Source of the DNA: Mesocentrotus franciscanus
Taxonomy: Eukaryota; Echinodermata; Echinoidea; Camarodonta; Strongylocentrotidae
DNA: 64,000 nt
Direction of reading: 5' to 3'
Assembly: GCA_037976565.1 (NCBI GenBank)
Contig: CP137680.1
Span: 17,668,861-17,732,860 of the forward strand
This document shows, one piece after another, positions 12,210 through 24,373 of this stretch (its first letter is position 1; every line of letters begins with the position of its first letter). Under the pieces are notes generated by a model that worked only from the letters and a program-made list of their open reading frames with translations, searched no databases and was not told where the DNA came from. Made by a program: the position numbers and the translations under genes.

Positions 12210-12401
12210 CAGTTGTCACGTAAGTGACTTTTTAAAAATTATTTAAACTGCTACCTCATCAGAAACCATACCAAGTGTTTCCACATCCAAATCACTCTCT
12301 GACTCAATCAATGGTACACCAACCAAAGCACAACCCGCAGAATTCTCGACCTGCCCGAGAGACTTTGACTGACCATCAGTGGGGTTCTTATTGTCTGAAC
12401 G

Positions 12402-13134
12402 TTAAGCTACAGTCCCATATACGTCCCGGACCGTCCCGGACCATCCCGGACCCCATCCGGGGTGATCCGGGATTCGGTCCGTGTTGACACCGTGTTGGCA
12501 CCGGGGTGGTCCTGGATGGTCCTGGATGGTCCTGGGCGGTCGGAGTCGACCCCGGATGTTTTTGACGGTCAAAAACTGCCGGGGTGGTCCGGGACGGTCC
12601 GGGACAATAGTTTGATCCGGGGTGATCCGTGTAGCCACCGTGCTGGGTCCGGGGTCATCCGTAGTGGCGCCGGGGCGGTCCGTGCTGATCCGTGGCAGTC
12701 GGGGAGTGAGTTATTGACCCCGGATCACCCCGGCGCCCCTACGGATGATCCCGGACCCAGCACGGTGGCGACACGGATCACCCTGGACCAGCACGGACCA
12801 GCACCGGGGCGTTCCGGGATGATCCGTGTTGGCACCGGGATGGTCCGGTGTCATCCGTGTTGGCACCGTGTTGGCACCGGGGTGGTCCGGGACGGTCCGT
12901 GGCGGCTCCGTGCTGGGTCTGGAATGATCTGTACTGCTGCCGGGGCTTTGCCCGGACGGTCCGGGGCGGTCCGTAGTGGTACCGTGTTGGGTCCGGGGAG
13001 ACGGTCGGCGGTTGCGATTTTTTGAACAAAACATCCCGGACCATCCCGGATCACCCCAGACCATGGTCCGGGATGGTCCGGAGTGGTCCGTGCTCGTCCG
13101 TGCTGGTCCGGCTTTATATGGGACTGGGGCTTAA
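12402..13134. mobile_element. TTAA-flanked element filled with 'ggtccgg' satellite
   Basis: The borders are TTAA at 12402-12405 and 13131-13134. The termini are GCTACAGTCCCATATA and, reversed, GCCCCAGTCCCATATA. All of the interior is a degenerate array built on 'ggtccgggatggtccg' and 'ccgtgttggcaccgg', with pieces in both directions, so long frames appear on both strands. None is a gene. GC content is far above the surroundings. The insertion splits the LTR retrotransposon after its zinc knuckle. Confidence 0.8.
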
Positions 13135-14230
13135 AGTTCCTATCGACCCTGAATAGTCTATCCCATTTGATGGCAAACTCGACACATCACGCTTCACATT
13201 CTCAGATGGAATATAAGTTTCCTCCACACTCATGGCCTGACCAGAATGAGCTATGGGCATCATCGGACAATTCCTCTTCAAATGATTGCGACTACCACAC
13301 TTATAACAGCCACGCTTTGTTTCTGTACCACCACCACTACCACCATATCTCACTGAACTATATAGCAGACTTTAGTTTTCTTGTCTGTTTGTGGAACAGA
13401 GACTGATTTAGGATCTTGTCTTTGGTTTTGTTTCTGGTTTTGACTTGGATGGAATCTATCACTTTTAGGATTACTCGAGAAAGTGTGCAATCCATGTGCA
13501 TGCACGTACACTTCAGCACTTTCAATCATCTCATCCAACTTCCCACAATTCCTCTCTTTCAAGAATCCGACTACCTCTCTGGGACAACAATTTACAAATT
13601 GCTCTCGTATTACTAAATCAACCAAAGACTCGTAATTCTCTTCGATACTCGACATTTCCAGCCACTTGTCGAAATACCCTTCATCCTCACAGCAAACTGT
13701 TTGGGGCGTTCATCCTTACTCGGCCTAGCCGACCTGAACTTTTGCTTATACCCCTCCTCAGTCAAATGGAAATATTCCATAATCTCTCGCTTTACCTTTC
13801 CATAATTAGTGCGATCAACACTAGTCATCCTATTGACAACATCAAGTGATTTTCCAGTCAAATTGGCAATCAAATGCAAACACTTCAAATGAATAGGAAC
13901 ACGTTGGCTCTCCATCATCAATTCAAATTTCGTAATATACGAATCAAAATTATCTTTTCATCAAATTTGCCAACTTTCAACCGTAGTCCACCAAACTCAA
14001 GAGGGCGCTCTTCCGTTTTCGCTTGTTCTGCCTTGATTTGAGCCAAGCGCAATTCATGAGCCTCTTTCTCCCGCTCTCTCTTATGTTCATGAGCCTCTTT
14101 CTCGCGCTCTCTCTCTCGTTCGTGAGCCTCTTTCTCGCGCTCTAGCTCTCTCGTTCGCTCTCGCGCTCATATATTCATTACAACGAGCCGACACGAAACT
14201 TTCTTTGATTTTCTCAATACTAGCCATCAT
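13114..14230 (-). pseudogene. Gag remnant with SCAN-like capsid region and zinc knuckle
   Basis: The likely start on the minus strand is ATGATGGCTAGT at 14230. It is followed by a low-complexity Glu/Arg/Lys-rich coiled region (14170-14030, from a 'gcctctttctcgcgctct' repeat) and then a capsid-like part. The fragment at 13613-13921 has NYGKVKREIMEYFHLTEEGY and the one at 13350-13655 has LVDLVIREQFVNCCP, both typical of the SCAN-like C-terminal capsid domain of gypsy gags. A CCHC zinc knuckle, CYKCGSRNHLKRNC, follows at about 13270-13310. Frameshifts separate the parts and the reading ends at a transposon insertion, so it is not functional. Confidence 0.75.
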
Positions 14231-14717
14231 GCTAATCAACCAGTTACACAACAGGCAGTAATTATGTTAAATAAGAACAATAGTTCTTTCCGACATATTC
14301 GCTATCCCGTCGACCAACAGCCCTGTAAAGCTTTTTGTATATTAGCCTTTACCTAAACGCTGTCTTTCCGAGCGACAAACGACCTATATGTCCTAATCCT
14401 CGCAGCGCGGAAAATCCGTCAATAATTAACTGTCCTATCCTAACTGCGATAGCTTAAAGCCTTGCCTGACTCAACGTCGATGCCGAGTTAATATGCAAGT
14501 ATAGAGAGCAAGATAAATGTACCAATGCTTGAACCATGCATGCTTCAATGCACACCTTGGGAGAACCACTTCACATAAATCACAATAATATGTACTGAGG
14601 GTAACATTTTCCAATCCTTTCTAATAAAGTAGCAGTTGGGTCTCGGTGGGACCTCCAAATTGTCACGTGAGTGACTTTTTTTTAATTATTTAAACTGCTA
14701 CCTCATCAGAAACCACA

Positions 14718-15648
14718 ATGTTCAGAACACAATTGTATAAAGGTATAATGAAATTTTAATCTTCAGCCTACAAATCGTGGCGTCAAAAATCAACAGAACA
14801 TAAACAATTCACTAGTACATAACTTTACTACAGGGCAGTTTCCATCTCGTGAGTCCCTCCATGGTCCCAGCTCCTGATCGCTTGCTTGGCCAGTCTCTAA
14901 ACTACGTAGATAACCCACACATAGCTGAATCGCTATCCTGGCTGTGTATTAAAACCCGTTTTATTGATCTCAACATTTCAAACACCACTGTACAAAATTA
15001 AACTGATTTCACTCAAAATCGGTACTTTAGTGACAATTGATGACACCTAAATAGCAGTAAAATACAATTTTTTCAACTCACCGATATCAGAAAGAATAAT
15101 TTAAAAATTAAAATCGTAAGTCCACCGTCAAACTTGTTTACAGTTTTATCGGCATGATTGTGTGCATTTGTGTGTTGTAAGTCTATTGACTATTCACGTG
15201 TGAAATTGCAGCACATGGTACAGCGCTAGAGGTCCATACGCAGTATCGTATTGACTCTCTATGCTTTGCTGGAGTGAGATAACCTCGTCGACTTGGCAGC
15301 TCATCTCTATCTCCGTCGATGACTCCCCTGGTCGCTTGGCCAGTCTCTAGACTGCGTAGAAATCCCCGTCGACTTGACAGCTTATCTCGCCCCGACGTGA
15401 AGATCTCTCTGAAGAAAAATGTTTCTGCTGCCTTCCTAAATAAATCTACCTCGTGCATTAAACGTCTGCACCGTAGCACTGACTTGAAGCGTTCTGCCCA
15501 TTATTCTAAAGCAACTTCCCTTTACCCTTTCTTTTCCAGGTCCTTAACATTCAAAACCTCCTAGGTATGCAAGCTATTTCTATTTCTATTTACATTCAAT
15601 AGCCAACCCCAAAAGCATGCATAACCAAAACCCCATATACTGTGTGTC
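14718..15648. other. Probable rest of the LTR region, no gene seen
   Basis: Two imperfect copies of 'cgcttg..tggccagtctcta(a/g)act(a/g)cgtaga' lie near 14878-14912 and 15331-15362, so part of the stretch is duplicated. The region probably includes the outer part of the 5' LTR at 14660, but no clear outer boundary can be read. Short frames on both strands have no domain. Confidence 0.4.
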
Positions 15649-15889
15649 TTAAAGGTAAAGACCAGTTTTGGAAACGCCACTCTCTCAAAAAAATGAAATG
15701 GAAGCTCTCATTACCAATCATGTGAAAGAACATGTTTTGACTAATACGTGATGATACAAATCTTGCCGGGAAAGTCGGGAAACCGCCTACTCATTGATAT
15801 ATTTGGTAAATTATTATATCTAGCTGGGACCAAATAGATATCGCGCACGTGGTCGCGTAGTCCCATACCCAGATAACAATACGGCGTTG

Positions 15890-17070
15890 GGCCAACGTCG
15901 GCCACGGTCGGCACGGTCGCAGTCGGCAAGCTAACGTTGGTTGAACGTTGGGCCATCGTCGCCATTTTTTCACTGATAAACGGTGGATATTGGTTGGCTT
16001 TTCGACGTTGGGCCAATGTTGGCTGAACGTTGGTCCATTGTCGCCATTTTTACTGATAAATGGTGGCTATTGGTTGGCTATTCGACGTTGGGCCAATGTT
16101 GGCTAAACGTTGGTCTATCGTCTCAATTTTTACTGATAAATGGTGGTTTTGGGTTGGCTATTCTACGTTGGGCCAATGTTGGCTAAACGTTGGTCTATCG
16201 TCTCAATTTTACTGATAAATGGTGGTTTTGGGTTGGCTATTCGACGTTGGGCTAACGTTGGCTCAATGTTGGTCCATCGTCTTAATTTTTACTCATAAAT
16301 GGTGGATTTTGGTTGGCTATTCGACGTTGGGCTAACGTTGGCTAAACGTTGGTCCATCGACTCAATTTGTACTGATAAATGGTGCATTTTGGTTGGCTAT
16401 TCGACGTTGGGCTAACGTTGGCTAAACGTTGGTCTATCGTCTCAATTTTGACTGATAAATGGTGGTTTTGGGTTGGCTATTCGACGTTGGGCTAACGTTG
16501 GCTCAATGTTGGTTTAGGTCTCAATTTTTACTCATAAATGGTGGATTTTGGTTGGCTATTCGATGTTGGGCTAACGTTGGCTAAACGTTGGTCCATCGAC
16601 TCAATTTGTACTGATAAATGGTGCATTCTGGTTGGCTATTCGACGTTTGGCTAACGTTGGCTAAACGTTGGTCCATCGTCTCAATTTGTACTCATAAATG
16701 GTGGATTTTGGATGGCTATTCTACGTTGGGCTAACGTTGGCTCAATGTTGGTCCATCGTCTCAATTTTACTGATAAATGGTTGTTTTTGGCTGCCATGGC
16801 TATTCGACGTTGGGCTAACGTTGGTTCAATGTTGGTCCATCGTCGCCATTTTTACTGATAAATGGTGGTTATTGGTTGGCTATTCGACGTTGGGCCAATG
16901 TTAGCTGAACGTTGGTCCATCATATCAATTTCTACTGATAAATGATGGCTTGGTTGGCTATTTGCGACGTACGATGGCCCAACGCTGGCTGAACTTTGTT
17001 CCATCGACGTCTCCATCTTTACGGATAAATAGTGCATGGATACATGGTTGGCTTATGACGTTGGGCCAAC
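15890..17070. repeat. Tandem array, unit about 80 bases
   Basis: About 13 copies of a 79-81-base unit. Landmarks are 'ggttggctattcgacgttgg', 'gctaacgttggctaaacg' and 'tactgataaatggtgg'. The motif 'aacgtt' is itself palindromic. The array sits just inside the left terminus of the 6.18-kb transposon. Tryptophan-rich frames through it are array artefacts. Confidence 0.93.
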
Positions 17071-20000
17071 GTAACAAATACGACCTAGTACCTACATGCG
17101 AGTAAGAAATTGCATGCGCGCGCATGCCCATGTGGTCACCGTCAGCCATTTCCTGTCAATTCGTCTGGATCAGCTAGTTGCCTGTGAGTAACGTGTCACA
17201 AATATGTAGTGAAGAAATATATATTTCTACTAGTTTTTAATAGTCTTATTATGAGACTACCAGCATCTTGGTGCCTGATGTTTACTTTAAGATTATACTC
17301 CGAGTCACGAAGACAGGAAGTTCTTTGTTCTCTCCAACCACGTGTTCTGCATGGGAGGAGCAGACTCCAGTCATTTTGAATGTCGAAGTGATGCAGTAAG
17401 GTCCGAATTACAACATTGCAGCAAAAAAAATTAAGGAATTTTGTGGAACAAAGTACAGGCCCATGCAATTCGGTAAGAATACAATATATCCATTTCTATA
17501 TTATGTTACTTGATATAATACTATAGAATGCAATTAGGATGTATCTTAATATAATTTCAGTTAAGTTTGGCAGAATTTGATATGAGTTTCGTAAAGATGA
17601 TACTAGATGTACCTTTTAGGAGTAGACAAAGAGATGAGTGTGTATAATGTATAGTGTAGAAAGCTGAGTTTTTTGTCTTTGTCAGCAGAAATTACAGCAC
17701 ATTTTAGTGTATTTTGAAGTAGCAAATATTCTGCAACGATGTATATAGATGATTACTTGTTTATTATATATAGTTCATGTGAAATTTAGATCAGAAGTAA
17801 GTAGGAGAGAAACAGTTTTCTTAGTTACTTATTTAGCATAGGAACCGAAGTGACGGACTGCGTCGGAATGTGGCTCTGTTCACACTCATAATCATGTTTG
17901 CTTGTGTGTACTGTTTGATAGTTTACTGCATAGTTTCAATGCAGGGTGTGTTCACATAGAGATTTAATCCAGTTTAACTTTAATCTCGAGTCATGTCATA
18001 TAGATAATCTATAGGCCTATTAACGTGTAGTACCCCTACCTCCTCCAGAACACCATCAACAGCACCAAGGACCCTCGACCTCGAGGACCTCGACCCCATG
18101 GACTCTAACGACCCCATCAACCTCCAGAACACTGTCGACCCCAACAGCCCCAACGACCCCATCGACCTCAACATTCAGAAATATGGGTATGTCATTTGGC
18201 ATTTTATTCACTTTGTTTTTAATAGTTATACATGTAGACAGGATAGATAATGCACTTTTTATTATTCCTTATAGTGGTGCCCTGCACACAAAGTTACAAA
18301 TGTACTGGATCAATGTACGTTTATGTATGACATAGGATGTAAGTATTTTTTCCTCATTATATTGAGTAACTGCAATGTGATCACTTACAAAACTTTTCAA
18401 CTAAAAAAAAAATCATGAAATAGTGCTTATAGCTGTAATTTTTTGGGGAAAATTCTGAATGCAGGGTGCCACAAAGAACAAAACACAGTTAATTGATCTG
18501 TTTCTTGTATAAGCAACTGTATAACGCTATATATTTTTGTTTTTGTTTTTACTTTAAAGCCTCTCTCAAGTATTGGGAGCCTCAAATTTCACTTCAAATT
18601 TATAATGATGTGAAAGAGGATGTCATTGAACACTGCACTCTTCTGCAAACATTTCCACTAAAATGTGTTTGTAGACGAATATTGATAAAAGAATACAAAC
18701 GTTAATACTAACTTAAATAGGGTTTTGTGTTGTATGCAGAAAACCCAAATTGTGTATTCTTTCATCCATATTCTTCTTTAAACACATATTTTGGGAAAAA
18801 TTATATTTGCAAAAGTGCCCGGTTGCTAATAACATCCTCTTTCACATCATACCATTTAAGTGAGATTGTGACATCTATTCTTTGGCTAATTTTGGGATCC
18901 CAACACTTAAGAGGGGCCTTAAACTGTTATCAATCAAACATCTTAACACTGAGCAAGCAGATACTTTATATTGACTCATCACTGCCATTTTGCTTAAAGT
19001 GAATATTTTCTTTGTTAAGAAGAGTGCTTGATGCCGTATTCGAATTAAACAAAACAAAAAATAAAAGAAATCCATTCCTTTCTCATTTCCATACTACTGG
19101 TTAATTTGCTCTAAAATTTGATCAAATTTATTTTCATGACAAAGTACTTCTAAGTTCTATCCATGAAATTTCATCAAAATTAGGGAGGATGTGCCAATCA
19201 GGACTACTTTCTTTGAATGCCGTACTATTTGATTAATATCGTACTATTTCTAGGTGATGTTTCCATGATCTGGTTTTAAATCTTGTTTGGTTTCTTCCTT
19301 CTTTTTTTCTGCCACAGATGCCGAAGTTGTACCACCACAAGCTAGTCAAGATTTTGATTCCGACTAACCCATTCTTTAAAGGTCGACTGCCTTGGGAAAT
19401 TTTAAGCTATTATGTCTTGTATCGAGACATTTTTTAAGCAAGATAATAACAATTGTTTCATAAATAAACGCCTCCTTATATTGTTTACAAATTTTTGAAA
19501 AGCTCTCCAAGTTGCTCGTTTAATGGTGGACCCCGCCCCTTAAAATTCTCAGAGTTCCTCGGAATGATTGACCGAAGGATTTGTGATGTCATATCGAGAA
19601 CGATCTCCGTTTAGGCGAGCTACGGTGGTTGCTAGCCAGCTCTGCATTTATATGTTTTGTACACAAACATAAACATTAACTTTTTTATTAAAAAGTGTGC
19701 TATACATCTTTACTTGTTACTTGATGTGGTGAAATTTCACCAATGGCCACATTTGAAAAAGAGAGCCATACTATGAGCCAAAGAAGGTCGTAATTGATTT
19801 GAATGCCTGTATAATGTGTCAACTAAATGCATGCCATAACGAATTCCAAAGGTAAGAAAACAATATTTCATATATCTTAGTTACTGAATGTTTTTTCGTA
19901 CACCCTTTTTCTTAATTTTAAAGAAATATTGAAAGTGGTTTATTACAGTAAAGAAACTTGTGTTTTGTCCCTTTTCAAGCTCTTCTATTTCTTTTCTTCT

Positions 20001-21169
20001 CTTTCAAATTTCCACTCTTCTAATATAAACATTTAGCAATTGCTTCACTTCACACATTCAAGCAATGTATTCCTCAGGTCCTGGAAAAAAAGGTTTATAG
20101 ATGTGTTAACAATAGATTTGGTGACAAAATGTATCAGCATCTCTGAAATGCCAAAGCAACAAAAATGTTGGCAATTTCTCTGAATTTTATTTTTATTTTT
20201 TATGAAAACTTGTTTACATTAATTGCCTAGTTCCTGATACACAAATGGTGAACACTTATTAATTTCTTTATATTGTGTGTTGTACATATGTAGAGGAATC
20301 CTCCTGAAACAAGGACATTGGAACCACCCAGCAGTGTAGGGAATCTTGTCATAAACAATGGTGTTCGTCTGCCAGAAAGTTTGTTTTGTTTTACTCGGGA
20401 AGTAGTGAGGATTGTTTATAATATTCGTACAATGTATGTCAGTATGTTTGGTTGTGTTAAGTGTAAGCGACACTTCATTTTATAACAGCTCATATCGTCC
20501 TAGCATTCATTGACAGTATATTATGACACAGTGATATACCTTGAACTTGAAACTATGATTACATCTTTTTTGTTCTCAAGCGAAAGTACCAAAGAAAAAT
20601 GTACAAGAATTGTATTCATATTTACAACAGTTTGTTTATTACACAAAAAATAAAGTATGTTTTATCACAAAATCAGTTTATTTTCCTTGTTCTTTTTTTG
20701 CAAGGGGGGATGTATTCAGAGCAAATCCTCAAAAGTAAGACGGTGAACTTTTCATTAAAATTGGACAAATAAGTTATTATCAAGTTTTGATAGTGATTAA
20801 ATTATTAAAATGTACCAGAAAATAGACATGACGAAATTAAAATAACATGTCCACTTGCTGCAATATTGTTATTATACATATGTTCCAGAGGGATGTAAGT
20901 CGAGTTTTATAATGAACTTTTTTTTTTATTACTGTCCGATTTTGATGAAATTGTTACTATTTCATTTTATTGATTTTGCTCTGTTTATTTATTTTATTAA
21001 TTTTAAATTACCTGGCCTTTTCCTTGTCACGTTGTGATGCACGTGTTTGAATGATTGTACATGTCCGATGTAGTATGATCTTGACGATGTTTTTATGAAC
21101 GGATGACTGATGTTGGTGTGAATATGTTGTTTGAGTTGGTGTTGGTAATGTCAGAAGGATGTTGGCATG
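17071..21169. other. Central part of the 6.18-kb transposon, no transposase recognised
   Basis: AT-rich sequence with only short frames (under 100 codons). A run of 'gaccccatcaacctc' style triplets lies at 18050-18175. A TTAA miniature element is nested at 18554-18922. No DDE-type motif or other transposase signature was recognised. A heavily interrupted or intron-rich transposase is not excluded. Confidence 0.5.
18554..18922. mobile_element. Family B TTAA miniature element, nested
   Basis: It begins TTAAAGCCTCTCTCAAGTAT and, on the other strand, TTAAGGCCCCTCTTAAGTGT. The arms stay complementary for a long way ('tgtgaaagaggatgt' on the left, 'acatcctctttcacat' on the right), so most of the element can fold back. 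A second copy lies at about 44820-45155. It sits inside the 6.18-kb transposon, which itself sits inside a family A element: three levels of nesting. Confidence 0.85.
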
Positions 21170-22020
21170 CACTCGAAAGGGGTAGGTACAACGTCGGAAC
21201 ATGGTGGGATAGGGGTTGGCATACCGTTGGTCAAACGTCGGGGGGACGTCGGCACATGGTGGAAAATGGGTTGGCATAACGTTGCTTCTACGTCGGCAAA
21301 TGGTGGAGAAGGGGTTGGCATAACGTTGGTTCAACATCGACACATGGTGGAATAGGGGTTGGCATAACGTTGATCCAACGTCGGCACATGGTGGGATAGG
21401 GGTTGGCATTATGTTAGGCCGACGTCGGCACGTGGTGGAAAAGGGGTTGGCATTACGTTGGTCCTACGTCAGGGGGACGTCGGCACATGGTGGAAAAGGG
21501 ATTGGCATTACGTTGGTCCTACGTCGGCACATGGTGGGATAGGGGTTGACATGACGTTGGTCCTACGTCGGGGACGTTGGCATAACGTTGGACCTACGTC
21601 GGCACATGGTTGAAAAGGGTTGGCATAACGTTGGTCCAATGTCGAGGAGACGTCGGCACATGGTGGGATAAGGGTAGGGATGACGTTGGTCCAATGTCGG
21701 AGAGACGTCGGCAAACGGTGGAAAAGAGGTTGGCATAACGTTGGCCCTACGTCGGCACATGGTAAACAAAGGGTTGGGATGACGTTGGTCCAATGTCGGA
21801 GAGACGTCGGCATACGGTGGAAAAGAGGTTGGCATAACGTTGGTTCAATGTCGGAAGGACATCGGCACATGGTGGGATAGAGGTTGGCATAACGTTGGCC
21901 CGATGTTGGCTTAATGTCATTTTGTCGCTAACGAGCCGACGTTGGCCCGCCGGCAAGAAAGCCGTCGGCCCAACATCATGTTGGCGACGTTGGACCAACG
22001 TAACAGCTTACGTTGGCCCC
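21170..22020. repeat. Tandem array, unit about 50-60 bases
   Basis: About 14 variable copies built from 'ggttggcataacgttggt', 'ccaatgtcgg', 'agacgtcggcacatggtgg' and 'aaaagg'. The unit differs from the 80-base unit of the left array but shares the 'aacgttgg' core. The array lies just inside the right terminus of the 6.18-kb transposon. Confidence 0.9.
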
Positions 22021-22240
22021 ACGTTGGCCTTATGTCGTATTGTTATCTGGGTATACATCTTTCTGTGTACAGTGCTTGTAACTTTACCAAGACTGGGCCA
22101 AATTTCTAATCATTTTGATGATTCCAGAACCTTGCAGTACACACCAATACTTATATGCTAGATGATCAACCTTTCTGATCGATTCCACAACGTTTCTTTC
22201 ACAATGAAATCGCATGACCAGAACTAGCCTTTATCTTTAA

Positions 22241-23054
22241 ATGCAAATGTATGCAATAATGCATCCTACGCTTGGCTACCTCTAACTGACCTTTGAGTAG
22301 TACATTTCCTACCAGTGAATTCCCTTCTCGCCTGGAAAAAATTCCTTTCATGACATCAGTGTATCTTCTTCTTTTTTCTTCTTATTTTCTTTGGTGTCAT
22401 GGGAAGGCCTGTTCACTTGGGATTTGTCTCACACGATATGATATCAAGCTGTCAAACCTTTGTAAGAAGTAGAATATCATGAATGCAGACAAAACTCCGA
22501 AGAACAAGTTGGTGTATAGGGTCGACAAAATTCTGACAAAATGAGGAGCAGAAAATCTGTGGATGATATAAGATGCGATCGCTAAATCCTATGTTCTCAA
22601 ATCAGTTCACCCGTCTGTTGAATCAACTTTTACTTGAAGTAATGGGAAACACTGACTGTAAGAAAGAATGGAAGGAGGGGGAGGAGGGGGCCGGGGGCCG
22701 GGGGGTGTTGGTCGAAACCTGACGACCCCTGTAGGGATTGGTTTTGTTGACTGAATTTTTATTGACCCTGGAATTTTGATTGGCTACAATGCCTCGGGAC
22801 ATCTACTTTTTGAGAATTTGGGATTACATGGGATTAGAAGAATAGTCTGTAACTTTTTGTGACTGACTAGCATTGTGGCCTAAGGGACAACAAACGTCAT
22901 GCGAGAATAAACAGAAAGAGGATTTTCAGGGCGCTCACGACAAAGAAATTTATGGTGTTTTATTGCATGCGTAATGCTATTGGGACAGTGTAAATCCGAT
23001 ATTATGTTGTTGGTTAATATTAGCGCCTTAAATTATTTTGTATATTACTTTCAT
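22241..23054. other. Intergenic, with a G-rich tract
   Basis: No gene seen. At 22674-22709 there are several runs of three or more G, enough for a possible G-quadruplex on the plus strand. The rest is unremarkable. Confidence 0.5.
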
Positions 23055-23562
23055 TTAAAGACCCTGTCGGAAGTGAAAAATTAAATAGATGAATAATATA
23101 TCAAAGGAAAGGTTTAATACAAGCCATAGATTACAATGATACCAATTATATGCTACTATAGTGCCTGTCAGACGAGTGGCTAGCCTAACGGCTCTCTGAA
23201 AACTCGAAATCTAAAGCTTTGAAAATCGGGAGTTATCGACCTAAAAACTAGCTATCGAATTGATGACATCATCATTATGTGGAGTACTCATATTCACAAT
23301 GACTTTGCATTAATTAAGCACGGCTCATCGCCGCAGCTATTTAGGCGAGCCGATCGGGTGCACATATTATGTCGTCACTGTAACTGCGGTAAATTTGACC
23401 CCTGTTGACCTGTAATTTGGAGAGATGCGGAAAATAAGGTTTTAATTCGCTTTTGTGCAATACTGAAAGGGAAAATATTTCGAATTCCTTTATATTTGTA
23501 TTCTATGTTCATTCAGTTTTCCATTAATAAAAAGTTGTATTTTCATCGGATAGGGTCTTTAA
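23055..23562. mobile_element. TTAA-flanked miniature element with 'agaccct' ends
   Basis: The left end is TTAAAGACCCTGTCGGAAGT. The right end, reversed and complemented, is TTAAAGACCCTATCCGATG. It is about 508 bases long with no coding content. Both borders carry TTAA. Confidence 0.75.
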
Positions 23563-24328
23563 ATTAACCCAATATCAAGGAATTGAATTAGAAAGCAAAG
23601 ATGTTTTTCAAAAACACCTGGCTGTATTGGTTAAGTTTTTAGTCTTTTGAATTCCTGTAAAATCTGCCAAGTAATTGGTTGTTCGTCAATGTGAACATGA
23701 AAATCCAGGAAAAACTTAGGCTCTCTGTTTTTTTTTGATAGTTCGTGCTGATTTTAATTTGACCCTTAATTGCCATTACTGAGATGAAATAAGAGAGGGT
23801 TGAAGAGGTTTACTCACCCAGTGGTACTACAGCCGATTCTGTCATGTTCGTTGGACCAGTCAATTCTTAAAGTCGGGAATTCAAACCATTATTATGATTA
23901 ATAATGTCATGCTAGCCTTAACTGGGCCTTCCAAGAATAGCAATAGGTAGTGGTGTTTGATTTATTTCGAAGTAAAAACAGAAAGATGCCATTTAATCAA
24001 ATCGATCCTATTAATTTTGTAGGAAGAAAATTCCTTTCTGCTTGATGTCTGTCGACGCTGTCCTCCGCCACGACATCGTCAATGCCCTAGGCCTATTCAT
24101 ATTTTTCTCCAACTTCCCATAATTATAAATATATATTTCTTTGTTTCTCAGATAATTGATATCAATGAGGTAATTAGAAAAAGTTTGTGTTCTCCGTGGA
24201 CTTTCATACCTTGTCAAGAACAATTTTAAACAATAATTTGACAACCCCTCCCCAAAAAGGGAAGAGGAGGAGGGGGAGGGCGAGAAGGAGAGGGAGTGAG
24301 AGGAGGGGAGAGAAAGGAAAAGGAGGAG

Positions 24329-24334
<6 letters not shown>
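23563..24334. other. Intergenic, no gene seen
   Basis: AT-rich sequence that passes into a purine-rich GGAGAGGG-type tract from 24250 and then the GA microsatellite. The Lys/Arg/Glu-rich frame that starts at 24187 comes from this purine tract. Confidence 0.5.

Positions 24335-24367
<33 letters not shown>
24335..24367. repeat. (GA)n microsatellite
   Basis: A run of about 16 GA dinucleotides at the end of a longer purine-rich stretch (24255-24378). Confidence 0.9.

Positions 24368-24373
<6 letters not shown>

Larger units (their letters stand above)
12210..14717 (-). mobile_element. Decayed Ty3/gypsy-like LTR retrotransposon
   Basis: Two direct repeats of about 57 bases, starting TGTCACGT(A/G)AGTGACTTT, lie at 12210-12268 and 14660-14717. 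They fit the ends of two LTRs of a minus-strand element. Just inside the second one, on the minus strand, is TTTGGAGGTCCCACCGAGAC, in the place and style of a primer-binding site. A gag remnant follows (13114-14230). Only a stub of the 3' LTR side remains, and protease, reverse transcriptase and integrase are missing, so there is a large internal deletion. The 5' LTR probably continues past 14717, but its outer end could not be fixed. A TTAA-flanked element interrupts it at 12402-13134. Confidence 0.65.
15868..22051. mobile_element. 6.18-kb TA-flanked DNA transposon with terminal satellite arrays
   Basis: The termini are perfect inverted repeats of 16 bases, CCCAGATAACAATACG, with a further match at GGCCAACGT. 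TA is duplicated at 15866-15867 and 22052-22053; the intact host copy at 53.4 kb has a single TA there, which proves the borders. Each end carries a satellite-like array (15890-17070 and 21170-22020) rich in 'aacgttgg'. The 4-kb centre shows no recognisable transposase, so this copy is probably non-autonomous or decayed. A TA target fits Tc1/mariner and a few other superfamilies; the terminus alone does not decide. Confidence 0.9.
15649..22240. mobile_element. Family A TTAA miniature element, split by a 6.2-kb insertion
   Basis: It begins TTAAAGGTAAAGACCAGTTT and ends with the inverted TAGCCTTTATCTTTAA. The left arm (15649-15867) and right arm (22052-22240) match, base for base over long stretches, the two halves of the uninterrupted copies at 53206-53598 and, inverted, 33557-33961. 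The break occurs inside 'gtagtcccatatacatcttt' of the intact copy. The element itself is about 400 bases and non-coding. Confidence 0.93.

Noticed and set aside
12462..13064. 187- and 117-codon frames rich in Pro, Gly, Arg and Trp
   Set aside because: They lie wholly within a GC-rich satellite array and occur on both strands.
18030..19370. Possible spliced gene: GACCCC-rich exon to 18186 and an exon from 19319
   Set aside because: A donor (GTATGT) and acceptor (CCACAG) exist, but joining them gives a frame that stops at once, and the intermediate part holds a transposon.
15890..22020. CRISPR-like arrays
   Set aside because: Units are contiguous without unique spacers, differ from one another gradually, and lie inside a transposon in an animal genome.
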